A program made the position numbers and the translations under genes. The notes below the pieces were generated by a model. It did not search any database, was not told the origin of the DNA, and saw nothing but the letters and a program-made list of their open reading frames with translations. From Jatrophihabitans sp. (GTDB taxonomy: Bacteria > Actinomycetota > Actinomycetes > Mycobacteriales > Jatrophihabitantaceae), in assembly GCA_036389035.1 (NCBI GenBank), contig DASVQQ010000017.1, forward strand, positions 1 to 64,000: a stretch of 64,000 nucleotides of DNA, given 5' to 3'. Shown piece by piece: positions 20,314 to 28,710 of the stretch. How positions within the stretch are numbered: the stretch's first letter is position 1; each line of letters opens with the position of its first letter.

Positions 20314-20671
20314 GGATATGATTGAGGAGGGCGACGGAGAGGGCGACGAACGCCCCGCACCACCGGAACATCAGTCCGATCTGATTTACCCAGTCCGCCC
20401 ATTTCGCGATGCTCACGCGACTGTCCGCTGCTGCCGCAATCTTGCTCTGCAGGTTCCCCTCACGAGCAACTTGCAGAAGATCGACTTGCCTCGGGTCGGT
20501 CGTCAAGGCCGCCGCCCTCTGCAACGCTAGGTCAGCGATGTCCTTGCCGGGAAAGATGTAATCGCGGTGGCCGATTAAGGTTACAAGCGGCTTCGCGCAG
20601 AGCGAAATTGTGTTGCCCAGCAGATTGAACAACAGGTAGGTCAGCGTTACATGCCACAGGTCGGCAGTCAT
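20297..20671 (-). CDS. Hypothetical two-segment membrane protein
   Basis: A 124-residue protein with one hydrophobic segment near the N terminus (about 5-30) and one at the C terminus (about 96-118), joined by a soluble, partly helical middle of about 65 residues. I chose ATG at 20671 because GGAG lies 6 bases upstream; an earlier in-frame start at 20719 lacks this. It overlaps the end of the AlbA_2 remnant on the other strand. The layout resembles small membrane effector or holin-like proteins of accessory regions, but no family is recognised. Confidence 0.5.
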   Translation of the reverse strand: MTADLWHVTLTYLLFNLLGNTISLCAKPLVTLIGHRDYIFPGKDIADLALQRAAALTTDPRQVDLLQVAREGNLQSKIAAAADSRVSIAKWADWVNQIGLMFRWCGAFVALSVALLNHILSTRS

Positions 20672-21156
20672 CCGAGGCTCCATTTCGGGGCTTGGGCAGA
20701 ATAATGAAAAATCTTCCAAGCCCTGATCGGTTGTCCCGGCCGGTAGATTAAGCCCCCGATGCTTCCTGCGCGAAGGCGCTTACTGCGGCCCAAGCCGCTG
20801 CTAGTGGCCGGTGAGGGGCTGGCCGATCCGCTGGACAGTGGTCAGGCCCCAGATCCGCGCACGTACCAGTAAAATCGTAAGGAGGGCCGAAGATCAGTTT
20901 CGTCGATCGGCCCGTCCGACGGTACACGCCATGGTGGTCGCCGATTCTTCTGCAGCCAGACGTATAGCTCAGCGCCGGCGGATACCGCGGCGGCGGACAC
21001 CCCCTGCTACGGGTACCGCGACTGCCAAGGCCAATTTCATGGTGCTGAGGATATGCCCGAACGCGTTTTCGCCGGACGCGCCGATGGATGAATGAGTTCA
21101 CGCAGGGATCGTCGCGGCGGTGGAGCCCACCCGTGCCAGCAGCTACTTCAGATTTC

Positions 21157-21202
21157 GTGTCGCCGCACTCCAGTTTTGGTGTCGTTTCCACTCCAAATTT
21201 TG
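21157..21202. repeat. Imperfect tandem repeat, IS-end-like
   Basis: Two adjacent units of 22 and 24 bases share GTGTCG, CACTCC and TTTTG in the same order. Short tandem units of this sort occur as transposase-binding sites inside the ends of some insertion sequences, such as the IS21 type. No transposase gene is adjacent. Confidence 0.5.
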
Positions 21203-21283
21203 TGGCGCGCAACAATACCGGCCCGCGCTCATCCGCAGCCAGTTCAGAAAATGCCGATAATCGACATTATGTCATTCTGATCT

Positions 21284-21321
21284 TTGGTACGCCTGCCCTT
21301 GATTGGTACGCCTGCCCTTGA
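21284..21321. repeat. Perfect 19-base tandem duplication
   Basis: TTGGTACGCCTGCCCTTGA occurs twice head to tail at 21284-21302 and 21303-21321 with no mismatch. It lies 80 bases after the other tandem pair. Perfect identity suggests a recent or functional repeat, possibly the inner binding sites of a lost insertion sequence. Confidence 0.7.
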
Positions 21322-21508
21322 AATGAAGATAAGTCCCCTCTTGGTTAGAGGACACCTGGCGCACCTGATCGGATCGAGGCCTTGAAGGTCCGGTAGACGT
21401 TCGACGCGGTTCTCAGACAAGCTCCGGAGTTATGAAGGCAAGCCGGCTCTGTTGATCTTCATCGTGATAAGGGCCTCCCGACATAATTGACCGCTTTCCC
21501 CCAATTGC

Positions 21509-21537
21509 TTGCCGGGCTCGTTTCAGCATGTTAATTT
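21509..21537 (+). promoter_or_regulatory. Candidate promoter of the secreted nuclease toxin gene
   Basis: TTGCCG (21509-21514) is followed after exactly 17 bases by TAATTT (21532-21537), about 80 bases ahead of the toxin start. The stretch is A+T-rich for this genome. Spacing is ideal and the hexamers are moderate matches. Confidence 0.4.
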
Positions 21538-21618
21538 ACAGCCGTTTCGCCTGTGTAATGACGATGTTTAGCAGTGGTGCGCGGCCAGCCGGGCCGCGAC
21601 GGCTTGGGGGGCCGAACT

Positions 21619-24600
21619 ATGCGCACATTTGTATCCCGGGTTACTTCCCGCAGCGTGAGCCGATGGTCTCGGAGGACACGCACGGTTGCCATCGGGACGG
21701 CGGCCGCTGTCCTCACCGGCCTGCTCGTGGTGGCCGGCCCGACCGGCGCAGGCGCCGAAGGCGCCCCTGCGGGCCCGGCCAGCTCGCTGTGTGAACCTGG
21801 CCAACCCGGCGTGATCTACGGGACCGCAGGCAACGACAAGCTGAGCGGCACCTCGGGTGACGACGTGATCTGTGGCCTCGGTGGCAACGACAGCTTGGAC
21901 GGCAGGGGCGGTAACGACATCGTCGACGGCGGTGACGGAGCGGACCAACTCTCGAGCGGCACCGGCAATGACCAGGCCTTCGGCGGCGCTGGAAACGACG
22001 TGATCGACGGCGCCGACGGCGACGACAGCCTCTACGGCGAGGACGGAACCGACACGCTGACAGGCGGTGCGGGCAATGACTCGCTCGACGGCGGCGCTGG
22101 AAACGACAAGCTCACGGCGTCGGACGGCAACGACCGCATGCGGGGCGGGCCGGGCGAGGACGACCTCTCCGCCGGCGCCGGGGACGACACCCTGGACGGT
22201 GGACCTGACACCGACGTTCTTGACGCGGCGGCGGGCACGGATGTCTGCCTGAATGGCGAGAACAACACCGGCTGTGAGCAGGGCAAAGAGGTCCTGGACC
22301 CGCTGGGAAACCCGCTCGTCATTGCTACCCCGCAGGCCGGGCCGCTCACGTTCACGATCGACGACTCGTTTCCTGGCGTCTCGCTCACCGTCGACAGCGC
22401 TGGTGGCATCTACCCGTGGGACGTGGAGATCTCGCCGGCCCGCGCTTACATGCAGGGCATCCTGCCGGTGCTGGCAGGGCCGGCGTTCGACATCCGGGTG
22501 CCATCGGATGCGAAGAAGATCAACGGCGCGACCTTGACGCTGCCGTACTCCGAGAGCCGCCTGCAGGTGCCCGCCAGCGACGCGCGAATCTGGACGTTCG
22601 ACCCCGAGCGACAGTTCTGGATCCCGGTGCCAGGAGCCCAACAGGTGGACCCGGTCAAGCACACGGTGACCGCGCACCTGGAACACTTCTCCGTCTATGC
22701 CGTCCTGGGTGTCAATGACTCGTGGGGCTGGGAACAGGTCTTCAAGAAGACGCCACTGCGCTGCACGGGCGGTCCGCCCGGCGGCAACGGCGGATTCGAC
22801 GTCGTGTTCGTGATCGACACGAGCGGGTCCATGAGCTGGAACGATCCCAGCGGCCTGCGGGTAGACGGCGCCGCTGCCTTCGTCGACGCGATGGGGGCGA
22901 ACGACCGCGCGGCGGTGGTCACCTTCGACAACTTCGCCACCACCGATATCGGGCTGACCTCGACAGGGACGTCCGGAGGCATCTCCGCAATCAAAGCGGC
23001 GTTGGAACGAGGACGTGACGCCAACGGTGGCACCGACATCGGCGCCGGGGTGCGCAGCGCGACGCAACTGCTTGCGAACAACGGCGGTGGATCGCGGGCC
23101 CGCATCGCCGTGTTGCTGACCGACGGCGTGAGCTCGTATGACCCGGCCCTGACCACGGCGGCAGCGAACAACGCGGTCGAGATCCACACGGTCGGGCTGG
23201 GGTCAGACACCGACACCACGTTGCTGCAGTCGATCGCGAGCGGAACCGGCGGAAGCTACCGGGGCATCACCGATCCCGCGCAGCTGCCGGAGCTGTACCG
23301 CCAGTTGGCAGGCGACATCATCGGCGGTGACCTCGACACCGACGGCGACAAGATCTCCGACTGCGTCGAGCGCAATGGCGCGTTCACTCCGCTCACCGGG
23401 CTGATCCAGCTCTTCCTGCCGACGGCGTCGGACTTCATCACCACGGATCCGAACAACGCCGACTCCGACGGTGACACGCTTCAGGACGGCTACGAACTGG
23501 TCGCGACACCGCTGCGCGACGACCCCGTGCTGGCGCAGAATTACGACTTCCTGGTGGACCAAGGCCTGACCACCTATTACAAGATGGTCGCCGACCCCAC
23601 CAAGAAGGACACTGACGGCGACGGTCTGGACGACAACCTGGAATTGCTGAACCGCACCGATCCGCTGAGCTCCGATGACAGCGACCTCGACATCGACGGG
23701 CTCGACCTGCCGCCGTTCACGCTGTTCCAACCGTCGCGGTACAGCCAGAAGCCGGTGATCAGCCAACGGCTGGACGTGCAGAAGCAGGCGGACGGCACCT
23801 CCCTGCTCGTGCGCCACTACTACAACGCCAACCCCGTCACCTACGACGAGGACCGCGACTGCGTGGAGAACTGCGACGCGGTCCGCCAGCTCGCCCAGGA
23901 CCGCCCGGATGACAACGGCTTCGGGGTCTGCGTGTTCGGCGTCGGTGACTGCGTCGATGACACCTCCCAGGAGCGTGACGTCGTCGAGGAGGCGCGGGAA
24001 AAGCAGGGCGTCTTCGACGATGACGACGGTGACCTGTCGGAGGACTTCCTCCGACTGCAGACGGCCCTGGAATGCGCGATATGGACGGCTGACGCGAAGG
24101 CCTGCTTCGACGCCGCGGCACAACTCGACCTCGACGACAAGAACGCCGACGAGTTCGGCGAGGTGCTCGCTTCGGCGGTCATCGCGGTGCCGGTGGCGGG
24201 TCCGGGAGTGGCAGCCAACCCGGAGCTGATGCGCCGCATCGCACGGGTCCTCATCACCCTTGGCGTCGTGTCCGCGGCTGCCGTCACCGTGGAGCAGCTG
24301 GTCGAGGCGGTTCGCAACTGTTTCGAATCACCGGTGCTGCGGGTGATCAAGTTGGCGTTGCCGTTCGTGCACCCCTGCGAGTGGTTGCCGATGTTCTCCC
24401 CGGCCGGTGACGTCAAGACGGCGGCCGAGCACAAGGTCGCCGCGATACGGGACCAGCCCCTCCGCATGGCGCTCACCTACTCGACGGCGGCCGAGGTGCG
24501 GGCGCGGGGCGTGGCCCGCGGCTGGTACGTGGGCAAGCCGGGGTGCACGGCAGCCGATCAGGCCGCGGCCCAGCAGAACTACGGGGTGGCGGTCGCATGC

Positions 24601-24822
24601 GACGAGTTCCCGTATTACTCGACGACAACCTCCGGACCGGGCGCGTCACTGAAGTACATCCCGTCGTCGGACAATAGCCTTGAAGGCACCCGCCTCAACG
24701 TGTTCTATCGCGCGTGCCCGCGGGTGTCCGCGCCGGTCCCGGCCAACCGGGACCACTTCCTGGTGGTGCCGATACCAGTGTTGCCGGTGACTGTGGCGCA
24801 CTGCGGCCGGGCGTTGTCATGA
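21619..24822 (+). CDS. Secreted RTX/VWA/TSP3 protein with C-terminal NucA/NucB nuclease domain (predicted polymorphic toxin)
   Basis: A 1067-residue exported protein. A long Arg-rich signal peptide (about 1-46, cleavage near AGA) precedes about 16 RTX-type nonapeptides (GGAGNDxLxG style, about 68-215) that should bind calcium. A beta-rich linker leads to a von Willebrand A domain (about 391-565) with the metal-site DTSGSMSW. Thrombospondin type 3-like calcium motifs follow (DTDGDKISD, DSDGDTLQDG, DTDGDGLDDN; about 570-695). A hydrophobic helical region lies at about 845-900. The last 80 residues match NucA/NucB DNases: CDEFPYYST, GASLKYIPSSDN, LEGTRLNVFYR and a final HFLVVP. The layout is that of a polymorphic toxin with a variable C-terminal effector. 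I chose ATG at 21619 over GTG at 21574 because it starts the signal peptide. The stop overlaps the next start as ATGA. Confidence 0.85.
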   Translation: MRTFVSRVTSRSVSRWSRRTRTVAIGTAAAVLTGLLVVAGPTGAGAEGAPAGPASSLCEPGQPGVIYGTAGNDKLSGTSGDDVICGLGGNDSLDGRGGNDIVDGGDGADQLSSGTGNDQAFGGAGNDVIDGADGDDSLYGEDGTDTLTGGAGNDSLDGGAGNDKLTASDGNDRMRGGPGEDDLSAGAGDDTLDGGPDTDVLDAAAGTDVCLNGENNTGCEQGKEVLDPLGNPLVIATPQAGPLTFTIDDSFPGVSLTVDSAGGIYPWDVEISPARAYMQGILPVLAGPAFDIRVPSDAKKINGATLTLPYSESRLQVPASDARIWTFDPERQFWIPVPGAQQVDPVKHTVTAHLEHFSVYAVLGVNDSWGWEQVFKKTPLRCTGGPPGGNGGFDVVFVIDTSGSMSWNDPSGLRVDGAAAFVDAMGANDRAAVVTFDNFATTDIGLTSTGTSGGISAIKAALERGRDANGGTDIGAGVRSATQLLANNGGGSRARIAVLLTDGVSSYDPALTTAAANNAVEIHTVGLGSDTDTTLLQSIASGTGGSYRGITDPAQLPELYRQLAGDIIGGDLDTDGDKISDCVERNGAFTPLTGLIQLFLPTASDFITTDPNNADSDGDTLQDGYELVATPLRDDPVLAQNYDFLVDQGLTTYYKMVADPTKKDTDGDGLDDNLELLNRTDPLSSDDSDLDIDGLDLPPFTLFQPSRYSQKPVISQRLDVQKQADGTSLLVRHYYNANPVTYDEDRDCVENCDAVRQLAQDRPDDNGFGVCVFGVGDCVDDTSQERDVVEEAREKQGVFDDDDGDLSEDFLRLQTALECAIWTADAKACFDAAAQLDLDDKNADEFGEVLASAVIAVPVAGPGVAANPELMRRIARVLITLGVVSAAAVTVEQLVEAVRNCFESPVLRVIKLALPFVHPCEWLPMFSPAGDVKTAAEHKVAAIRDQPLRMALTYSTAAEVRARGVARGWYVGKPGCTAADQAAAQQNYGVAVACDEFPYYSTTTSGPGASLKYIPSSDNSLEGTRLNVFYRACPRVSAPVPANRDHFLVVPIPVLPVTVAHCGRALS

Positions 24823-25367
24823 CGTCGCAGCTGCAGCGACTGCTCGCGCAGCTGGACGCGCGACTCGCTGCGGCTGCGCTACCGATCGCCGGCGCGCTAC
24901 GACCTGGCGCGCCGGCCGATCGGGTCATCACCGGCGCCGGCGATGTCACCGACCTGATCGCCTGGTGGACCTGGCACGACGGCGCGGAGGCGCCTGACGC
25001 GCCGCCTGTCGTGGAAGGACCGGGCGTGTATGAGCTACCGGAGACCTACCTGCCCGGTGACTGGCACATCCTCAGCCTGGCCGACGCCATCCGCATCCAC
25101 GACTGGTATCGCGCCGACCTCGCCGCTATCGGTGGGACCGACCTCATTCCCGCGGCGTGGTTCCCGCTGCTCAAGGAGGACAGCGTGCCGGCTGAGCTGT
25201 GGTATGACCGGGACGGCGGCGGGCTGTACATGGTGGACATGCACGCGGCATTACCCGAGGACCCACCGGTTCCGATGCACGCATCCATGACCGAGCTCGT
25301 CGAGTCGCTCATCGACTACGTCGACACGCCGGAACCGGGCAGCCGCAACCGCCAAGTGCCCGGCTGA
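24819..25367 (+). CDS. SMI1/KNR4 (SUKH) family protein, predicted immunity protein
   Basis: A 182-residue cytoplasmic protein without signal peptide. SUKH-superfamily words are WWTWHDGAE near residue 50, a middle YLPGDWHILSLADAI and IPAAWFPLLKED, then LWYDRDGGGLYMVD. SUKH proteins are classic immunity proteins that bind and neutralise nuclease toxins, including NucA/NucB types, in polymorphic toxin systems. The ATG overlaps the stop of the upstream nuclease-domain gene by the sequence ATGA, so the two are translationally coupled, as expected for a toxin and its immunity protein. The pairing is inferred from context and family. Confidence 0.82.
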   Translation: MTSQLQRLLAQLDARLAAAALPIAGALRPGAPADRVITGAGDVTDLIAWWTWHDGAEAPDAPPVVEGPGVYELPETYLPGDWHILSLADAIRIHDWYRADLAAIGGTDLIPAAWFPLLKEDSVPAELWYDRDGGGLYMVDMHAALPEDPPVPMHASMTELVESLIDYVDTPEPGSRNRQVPG

Positions 25368-25394
25368 GCCGGCAGTGACAGCTGACCGGCCTGC

Positions 25395-26540
25395 TCAGGC
25401 CTGAACCGCGTACCGCCAGAAATCCTGCATCACGATGGGCGCCGTCGGCGCGGACAACGTCAGCTGGCTGAGCAGGATCGTGATGAGGCCGGTGGCGGGC
25501 ACCAGGTAGGCCGCCGTCCCGGTGCCGCCGATCCAGCCATAACGTCCCGGCACGTTCCACGGGTCGATGGGCTGGATGTCGACCGAGCCGCCGTAACCCC
25601 AGCCCTGGCCCTCCAGGAAGATCTCGCCGGCCGCGCGCTGGGCCGCGGTCAGGTGATCGGTGGTCATCATTCGCACCGACTCCGGTGACAGGAGTTGCCG
25701 GCCGTCAACCGTCCCGCCGTTGATCAGCAGCCGGGCGAAGGCGTGCCAGTCATCGACGGTGGACACCAGCCCGCCGGAACCGGAAGCGAAAACGGGTGGG
25801 CTGCTCCATCGCTGGTCCGGGCCCTCGACCAGCTCAAGCTCGCCCGCCGGATTGGCCTGGTAATAGCTGGTGAATCGGTCCAGCTTGCCGGCCGGCACCT
25901 CGAACCCGGTGTCGGTCATGCCGAGCGGTTCGAACAGCCGCTCGGCCAGGAACTCGGCCAGCGGGCGCCCGGCGACCCTGGCGATCAGCACGCTGAGGAT
26001 GTCGTAGCAGGTGTTGTACAGCCAGGCATCGCCCGGCTGGTCCAGCAGCGGAATCCGGGCCAGCCGGGCCAGCCACTCGTCCGGCCCCGGAAACGAGGGT
26101 CCCGGCCGCTCCTCCGGCTCCAGGTCCGCCAGCGGCTCCAATGCCGGCAGCGAGAAGTCCGACGAGTAGCCGTACCCGGCGCGTGAGCTGAGTACGTGCT
26201 CCACGGTGATCGGCCGGACCGCGGGCACCACGTCCTCGACCGGGCTGGCCGGCGTGCGCACCACCGACGGGGACGCGAGCTCGGGCAGCCACTGGGCGAC
26301 CGGGTCCCCCAGCGCCATCCGGCCGTCATCGACCAGCGTCATGGCCGCCGCGGCGATGATCGGCTTGGTGATCGAGGCGATCCGGAAGATCGAGTCCCTG
26401 GCCATCGGCGTGCCACTCCGCACGTCGACCAGGCCGGCCACCTGCACGTCGACGTCCTCGCCCCGGGCGATCAGGGCGACCAGCCCGGGTTCTGGCCCGC
26501 TGTCGACGTGCTCGTCGAGGATGTCGCGCAGGCCGGTCAT
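25395..26540 (-). CDS. Serine hydrolase, beta-lactamase family (class C/EstB-like), copy 2
   Basis: A 381-residue penicillin-binding-protein-like hydrolase. The nucleophile motif SxxK is SITK within FRIASITKPI (about residue 55). A conserved LSSRAGYGYSSDF and a YNT triplet in WLYNTCYDIL stand for the second motif, and GWIGGTGT near the C terminus for the third. No signal peptide, so probably a cytoplasmic esterase or amidase. Its ATG shares one base with the upstream paralogue's stop (TGATG), giving coupled translation. It is close in sequence to the neighbouring copy, so a tandem duplication is evident. Substrate unknown. Confidence 0.87.
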   Translation of the reverse strand: MTGLRDILDEHVDSGPEPGLVALIARGEDVDVQVAGLVDVRSGTPMARDSIFRIASITKPIIAAAAMTLVDDGRMALGDPVAQWLPELASPSVVRTPASPVEDVVPAVRPITVEHVLSSRAGYGYSSDFSLPALEPLADLEPEERPGPSFPGPDEWLARLARIPLLDQPGDAWLYNTCYDILSVLIARVAGRPLAEFLAERLFEPLGMTDTGFEVPAGKLDRFTSYYQANPAGELELVEGPDQRWSSPPVFASGSGGLVSTVDDWHAFARLLINGGTVDGRQLLSPESVRMMTTDHLTAAQRAAGEIFLEGQGWGYGGSVDIQPIDPWNVPGRYGWIGGTGTAAYLVPATGLITILLSQLTLSAPTAPIVMQDFWRYAVQA

Positions 26541-27691
26541 CAGCTCGCCCCCTCGGTAGCCGCGTACTGCCAGAAGTCCCGCATCACCGGCGGCGGCGAC
26601 GGACTGGTCATCTCCTGCTGGGTCAGCAGGATCGTGATCGCGCCGGTGGCGGCGATGAGATGCGCCGCCGTTCCGGTGCCGCCGATCCAACCGTAACGTC
26701 CCGGCACGTTCCACGGGTCGCGGGATTCGACGTCGACCGAGCCGCCGAAGCCCCAGCCCTGGCCTTCCAGGAACAGCTCGCCGGCCTCCCGCTGGGCTGC
26801 GGTCAGCTGATCCGTGGTCATCATCCGCACCGACTCCGCCGACAGCAGCCGGCGCCCGCCCGCGGTTCCGTCGTTGATCAGCATTCGGAAGAAGGCGTGC
26901 ACGTCATCGACGGTGGACACCAGCCCGCCGGCCCCGGACGGGAACGCCGGCGCAACCCGCCATTGCCCCTCGAGATCCTCGATCCGTTCGAGCTCGCCCG
27001 CCTCATTCCTCCAGTAGAGGCTGGCGAACCGGTCCCACTTGTCGGCCGGCACCTCGAACCCGGTGTCGCTCATACCGAGCGGTTCGAACAGCCGCTCGGC
27101 CAGGAACTCGGGCAACGGACGCCCGGCCACCCTGGCGATCAGCACGCTGAGGATGTCGGAGCTGGTGTTGTACAACCAGCTCTCCCCCGGCTGGCTCAGC
27201 AGCGGAATGCGGGCCAGCCGGGCCAGCCACTCGTCCGGCGCGGGAAACAGCCGCGGCTGCGGCCCCGGCTGCAATTCGAGCAGCAGTCGCATCACCGGCA
27301 GCGAGAAGTCCGACGGAAAGCCGTACCCGGCGCGCGAGCTGAGCAGGTCGTACACGGTCATCGGCTTGCGGGCCGGCACCACGTCCTCCACCGGGCTGGC
27401 CGGCGTGCGCAGCACCGGCGTCGACCCGAGCTCGGGCAACCACTGCGCGACCGGGTCCGCCAGCGCCATCCGGCCGTCGTCGACCAGCGTCATGGCCGCC
27501 GCGGCGATGATCGGCTTGGTGACCGAGGCGATCCGAAAGATCGAGTCCCTGGCCATCGGCGCGCCGCTGCGCACGTCGGCCAGACCGGCCACCTGCACGT
27601 CGACGTCCCCGCCCCGAGCGACCAGGGCCACCAGCCCGGGCGCCGATCCACTGTCGACGTGCCTCTGCAGCAAGCCCCGCAGGTCAGTCAC
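26540..27691 (-). CDS. Serine hydrolase, beta-lactamase family (class C/EstB-like), copy 1
   Basis: A 383-residue paralogue of the downstream gene. The same motifs occur: SVTK in FRIASVTKPI, SSRAGYGFPSDF, WLYNTSSDIL and GWIGGTGTAAH. Long stretches are identical, for example VAGRPL-x-EFLAERLFEPLGM. The GTG start overlaps the stop of the VOC gene (GTGA), so three genes form a tightly coupled unit. Duplication followed by divergence around the active-site rim suggests related but different ester or lactam substrates. Confidence 0.87.
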   Translation of the reverse strand: MTDLRGLLQRHVDSGSAPGLVALVARGGDVDVQVAGLADVRSGAPMARDSIFRIASVTKPIIAAAAMTLVDDGRMALADPVAQWLPELGSTPVLRTPASPVEDVVPARKPMTVYDLLSSRAGYGFPSDFSLPVMRLLLELQPGPQPRLFPAPDEWLARLARIPLLSQPGESWLYNTSSDILSVLIARVAGRPLPEFLAERLFEPLGMSDTGFEVPADKWDRFASLYWRNEAGELERIEDLEGQWRVAPAFPSGAGGLVSTVDDVHAFFRMLINDGTAGGRRLLSAESVRMMTTDQLTAAQREAGELFLEGQGWGFGGSVDVESRDPWNVPGRYGWIGGTGTAAHLIAATGAITILLTQQEMTSPSPPPVMRDFWQYAATEGAS

Positions 27692-28095
27692 CAGTCCACC
27701 TGCGTCCTGACCATCCAGACGTGGCCGTCCAGGTCGGCGAAGGCCCCCGCGTACCCCCAGAGTTGAGGTCCGGGCGCCGTGACGATCGAAGCCCCGGCGC
27801 CCTGCGCGCGCCGCACCAGCTCGTCGACCTCGGCGTCGGTGTCCGTTCCGATGATCAGCACGCATTCGCTGGTGCCGGGCGGCGCGACCTCGTGGTCTCC
27901 GCTGATCCACCCGAAGCCGCCGGTGGGCACGAGCATCAGCCGGACGCCGCCGGTGAGCTCGAACTGCAGCGGCTCCGGCACGCCGTCGTCGGCCGGCTCG
28001 CCCACCGCCTCGAAGCCCAATCCGTCGCGGTAGAAGGCGAAAGCCGCCGTGCGGTCAGCGATCGGCAGGCTCACCACAATCGGATGCGAGAGCAT
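27688..28095 (-). CDS. VOC (glyoxalase/bleomycin-resistance) family protein
   Basis: A 135-residue protein of the vicinal oxygen chelate superfamily. Two beta-alpha-beta-beta-beta modules are visible: SLPIADRTAAFAFYRDGLGFEAVGE at the N terminus and the ending FADLDGHVWMVRTQVDW. Members act as metal-dependent isomerases, dioxygenases or drug-binding proteins; the activity here is not readable. The ATG follows a strong GGAGGGG and heads the hydrolase unit. Confidence 0.85.
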   Translation of the reverse strand: MLSHPIVVSLPIADRTAAFAFYRDGLGFEAVGEPADDGVPEPLQFELTGGVRLMLVPTGGFGWISGDHEVAPPGTSECVLIIGTDTDAEVDELVRRAQGAGASIVTAPGPQLWGYAGAFADLDGHVWMVRTQVDW

Positions 28096-28154
28096 CGACC
28101 CCTCCCCTGGTTCCTCTGGCGTCGCCAGCTTAGGACTGACGGCGGAGCTCAGAC

Positions 28155-28652
28155 TCAGGGGCGGTTCGGGTCCGGGTGCAGCACGTAGAACAGCGACCAG
28201 GCCGGCGCGGACGGGTCGTCGGGCAGCGCTGAGACCTCGTTCAGCAGGTTCAGCAGCCGGTCGCGGAAGTCGGCCAGGTGCTCCGGCGCGAGTCGCAGGC
28301 CGAGCCGGGCGATCTCCACCTCCTCGCGGGGCACCAGGGCGAGCTCCTCCAGAAAGGCGTTCAGCAGCGAGCGGTCGATCGCCGGGGCGCTGACCTGCCA
28401 GGACTTTCGGGTTGCCAGGTAAGGGATCTCCCGCGCGCCGCGGGCGCCGCGCCGCTCAGGTTGGGGTTGCAGGAAGCCGGTCCGCACCAGCGTCCGGATG
28501 TGGTGCAGGATGCTGGCCGGGTCGCGTTCGAGGATCGCGGCGATCTCCTTGTTGGTGTGGCCCTCCCCCAGGCAGATCCGCAGGATGCGCAACCGCAGCG
28601 CCGAGGCCAGCGCCTTGGCCTCCTCGTCGGTCGCCGGTGTCCGCTGGTCCAT
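28155..28652 (-). CDS. Winged-helix transcriptional regulator (ArsR-like)
   Basis: A 165-residue DNA-binding protein with an N-terminal winged helix: ALASALRLRILRICLGEGHTN, KEIAAILERDPASILHHIRTL and VRTGFLQ. The C-terminal half (EEVEIARLGLRLAPEHLADF) is likely a ligand or dimer domain. The ATG at 28652 lies 7 bases after a TAGAGT -10 box and has no Shine-Dalgarno sequence, so the mRNA is probably leaderless. It is divergent from an MFS exporter over a perfect palindrome and is most likely the exporter's repressor and its own. Confidence 0.85.
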   Translation of the reverse strand: MDQRTPATDEEAKALASALRLRILRICLGEGHTNKEIAAILERDPASILHHIRTLVRTGFLQPQPERRGARGAREIPYLATRKSWQVSAPAIDRSLLNAFLEELALVPREEVEIARLGLRLAPEHLADFRDRLLNLLNEVSALPDDPSAPAWSLFYVLHPDPNRP

Positions 28653-28659
28653 GACCCAG

Positions 28660-28704
28660 ACTCTAGCCAAGTGATTGACAAATGCCAATCACTTGGCACA
28701 CGAT
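28660..28704. promoter_or_regulatory. Back-to-back promoters with a perfect 11-bp palindromic operator
   Basis: CCAAGTGATTG (28667-28677) and CAATCACTTGG (28686-28696) are perfect inverted arms with an 8-base spacer. Plus-strand promoter: TTGACA (28675-28680), 18 bases, CACGAT (28699-28704), then 6 bases to the exporter GTG. Minus-strand promoter: TTGGCA (28688-28683), 17 bases, TAGAGT (28665-28660), then 7 bases to the regulator ATG. Both -35 boxes lie within the operator, so one bound dimer could silence both genes. Both transcripts would be leaderless. Confidence 0.78.
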
Positions 28705-28710
28705 GGCGAC

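Larger units (their letters stand above)
20672..21508. other. Gene-poor stretch with repeats, likely mobile-element debris
   Basis: About 0.8 kb with no convincing gene in any frame. The open frames present have poor composition and no RBS. G+C is visibly lower than in the flanks. It holds two tandem repeat pairs (21157-21202 and 21284-21321) of the kind found at insertion-sequence ends. No transposase or integrase fragment could be identified. Confidence 0.5.

Noticed and set aside
20748..21215. 155-codon open frame on the minus strand in the island
   Set aside because: No RBS, poor composition, no motif, and placed over non-conserved debris.
19375..21618. Prophage or integrative element with integrase
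   Set aside because: No integrase, capsid, portal or terminase words were found in any frame. Only small remnants are present.
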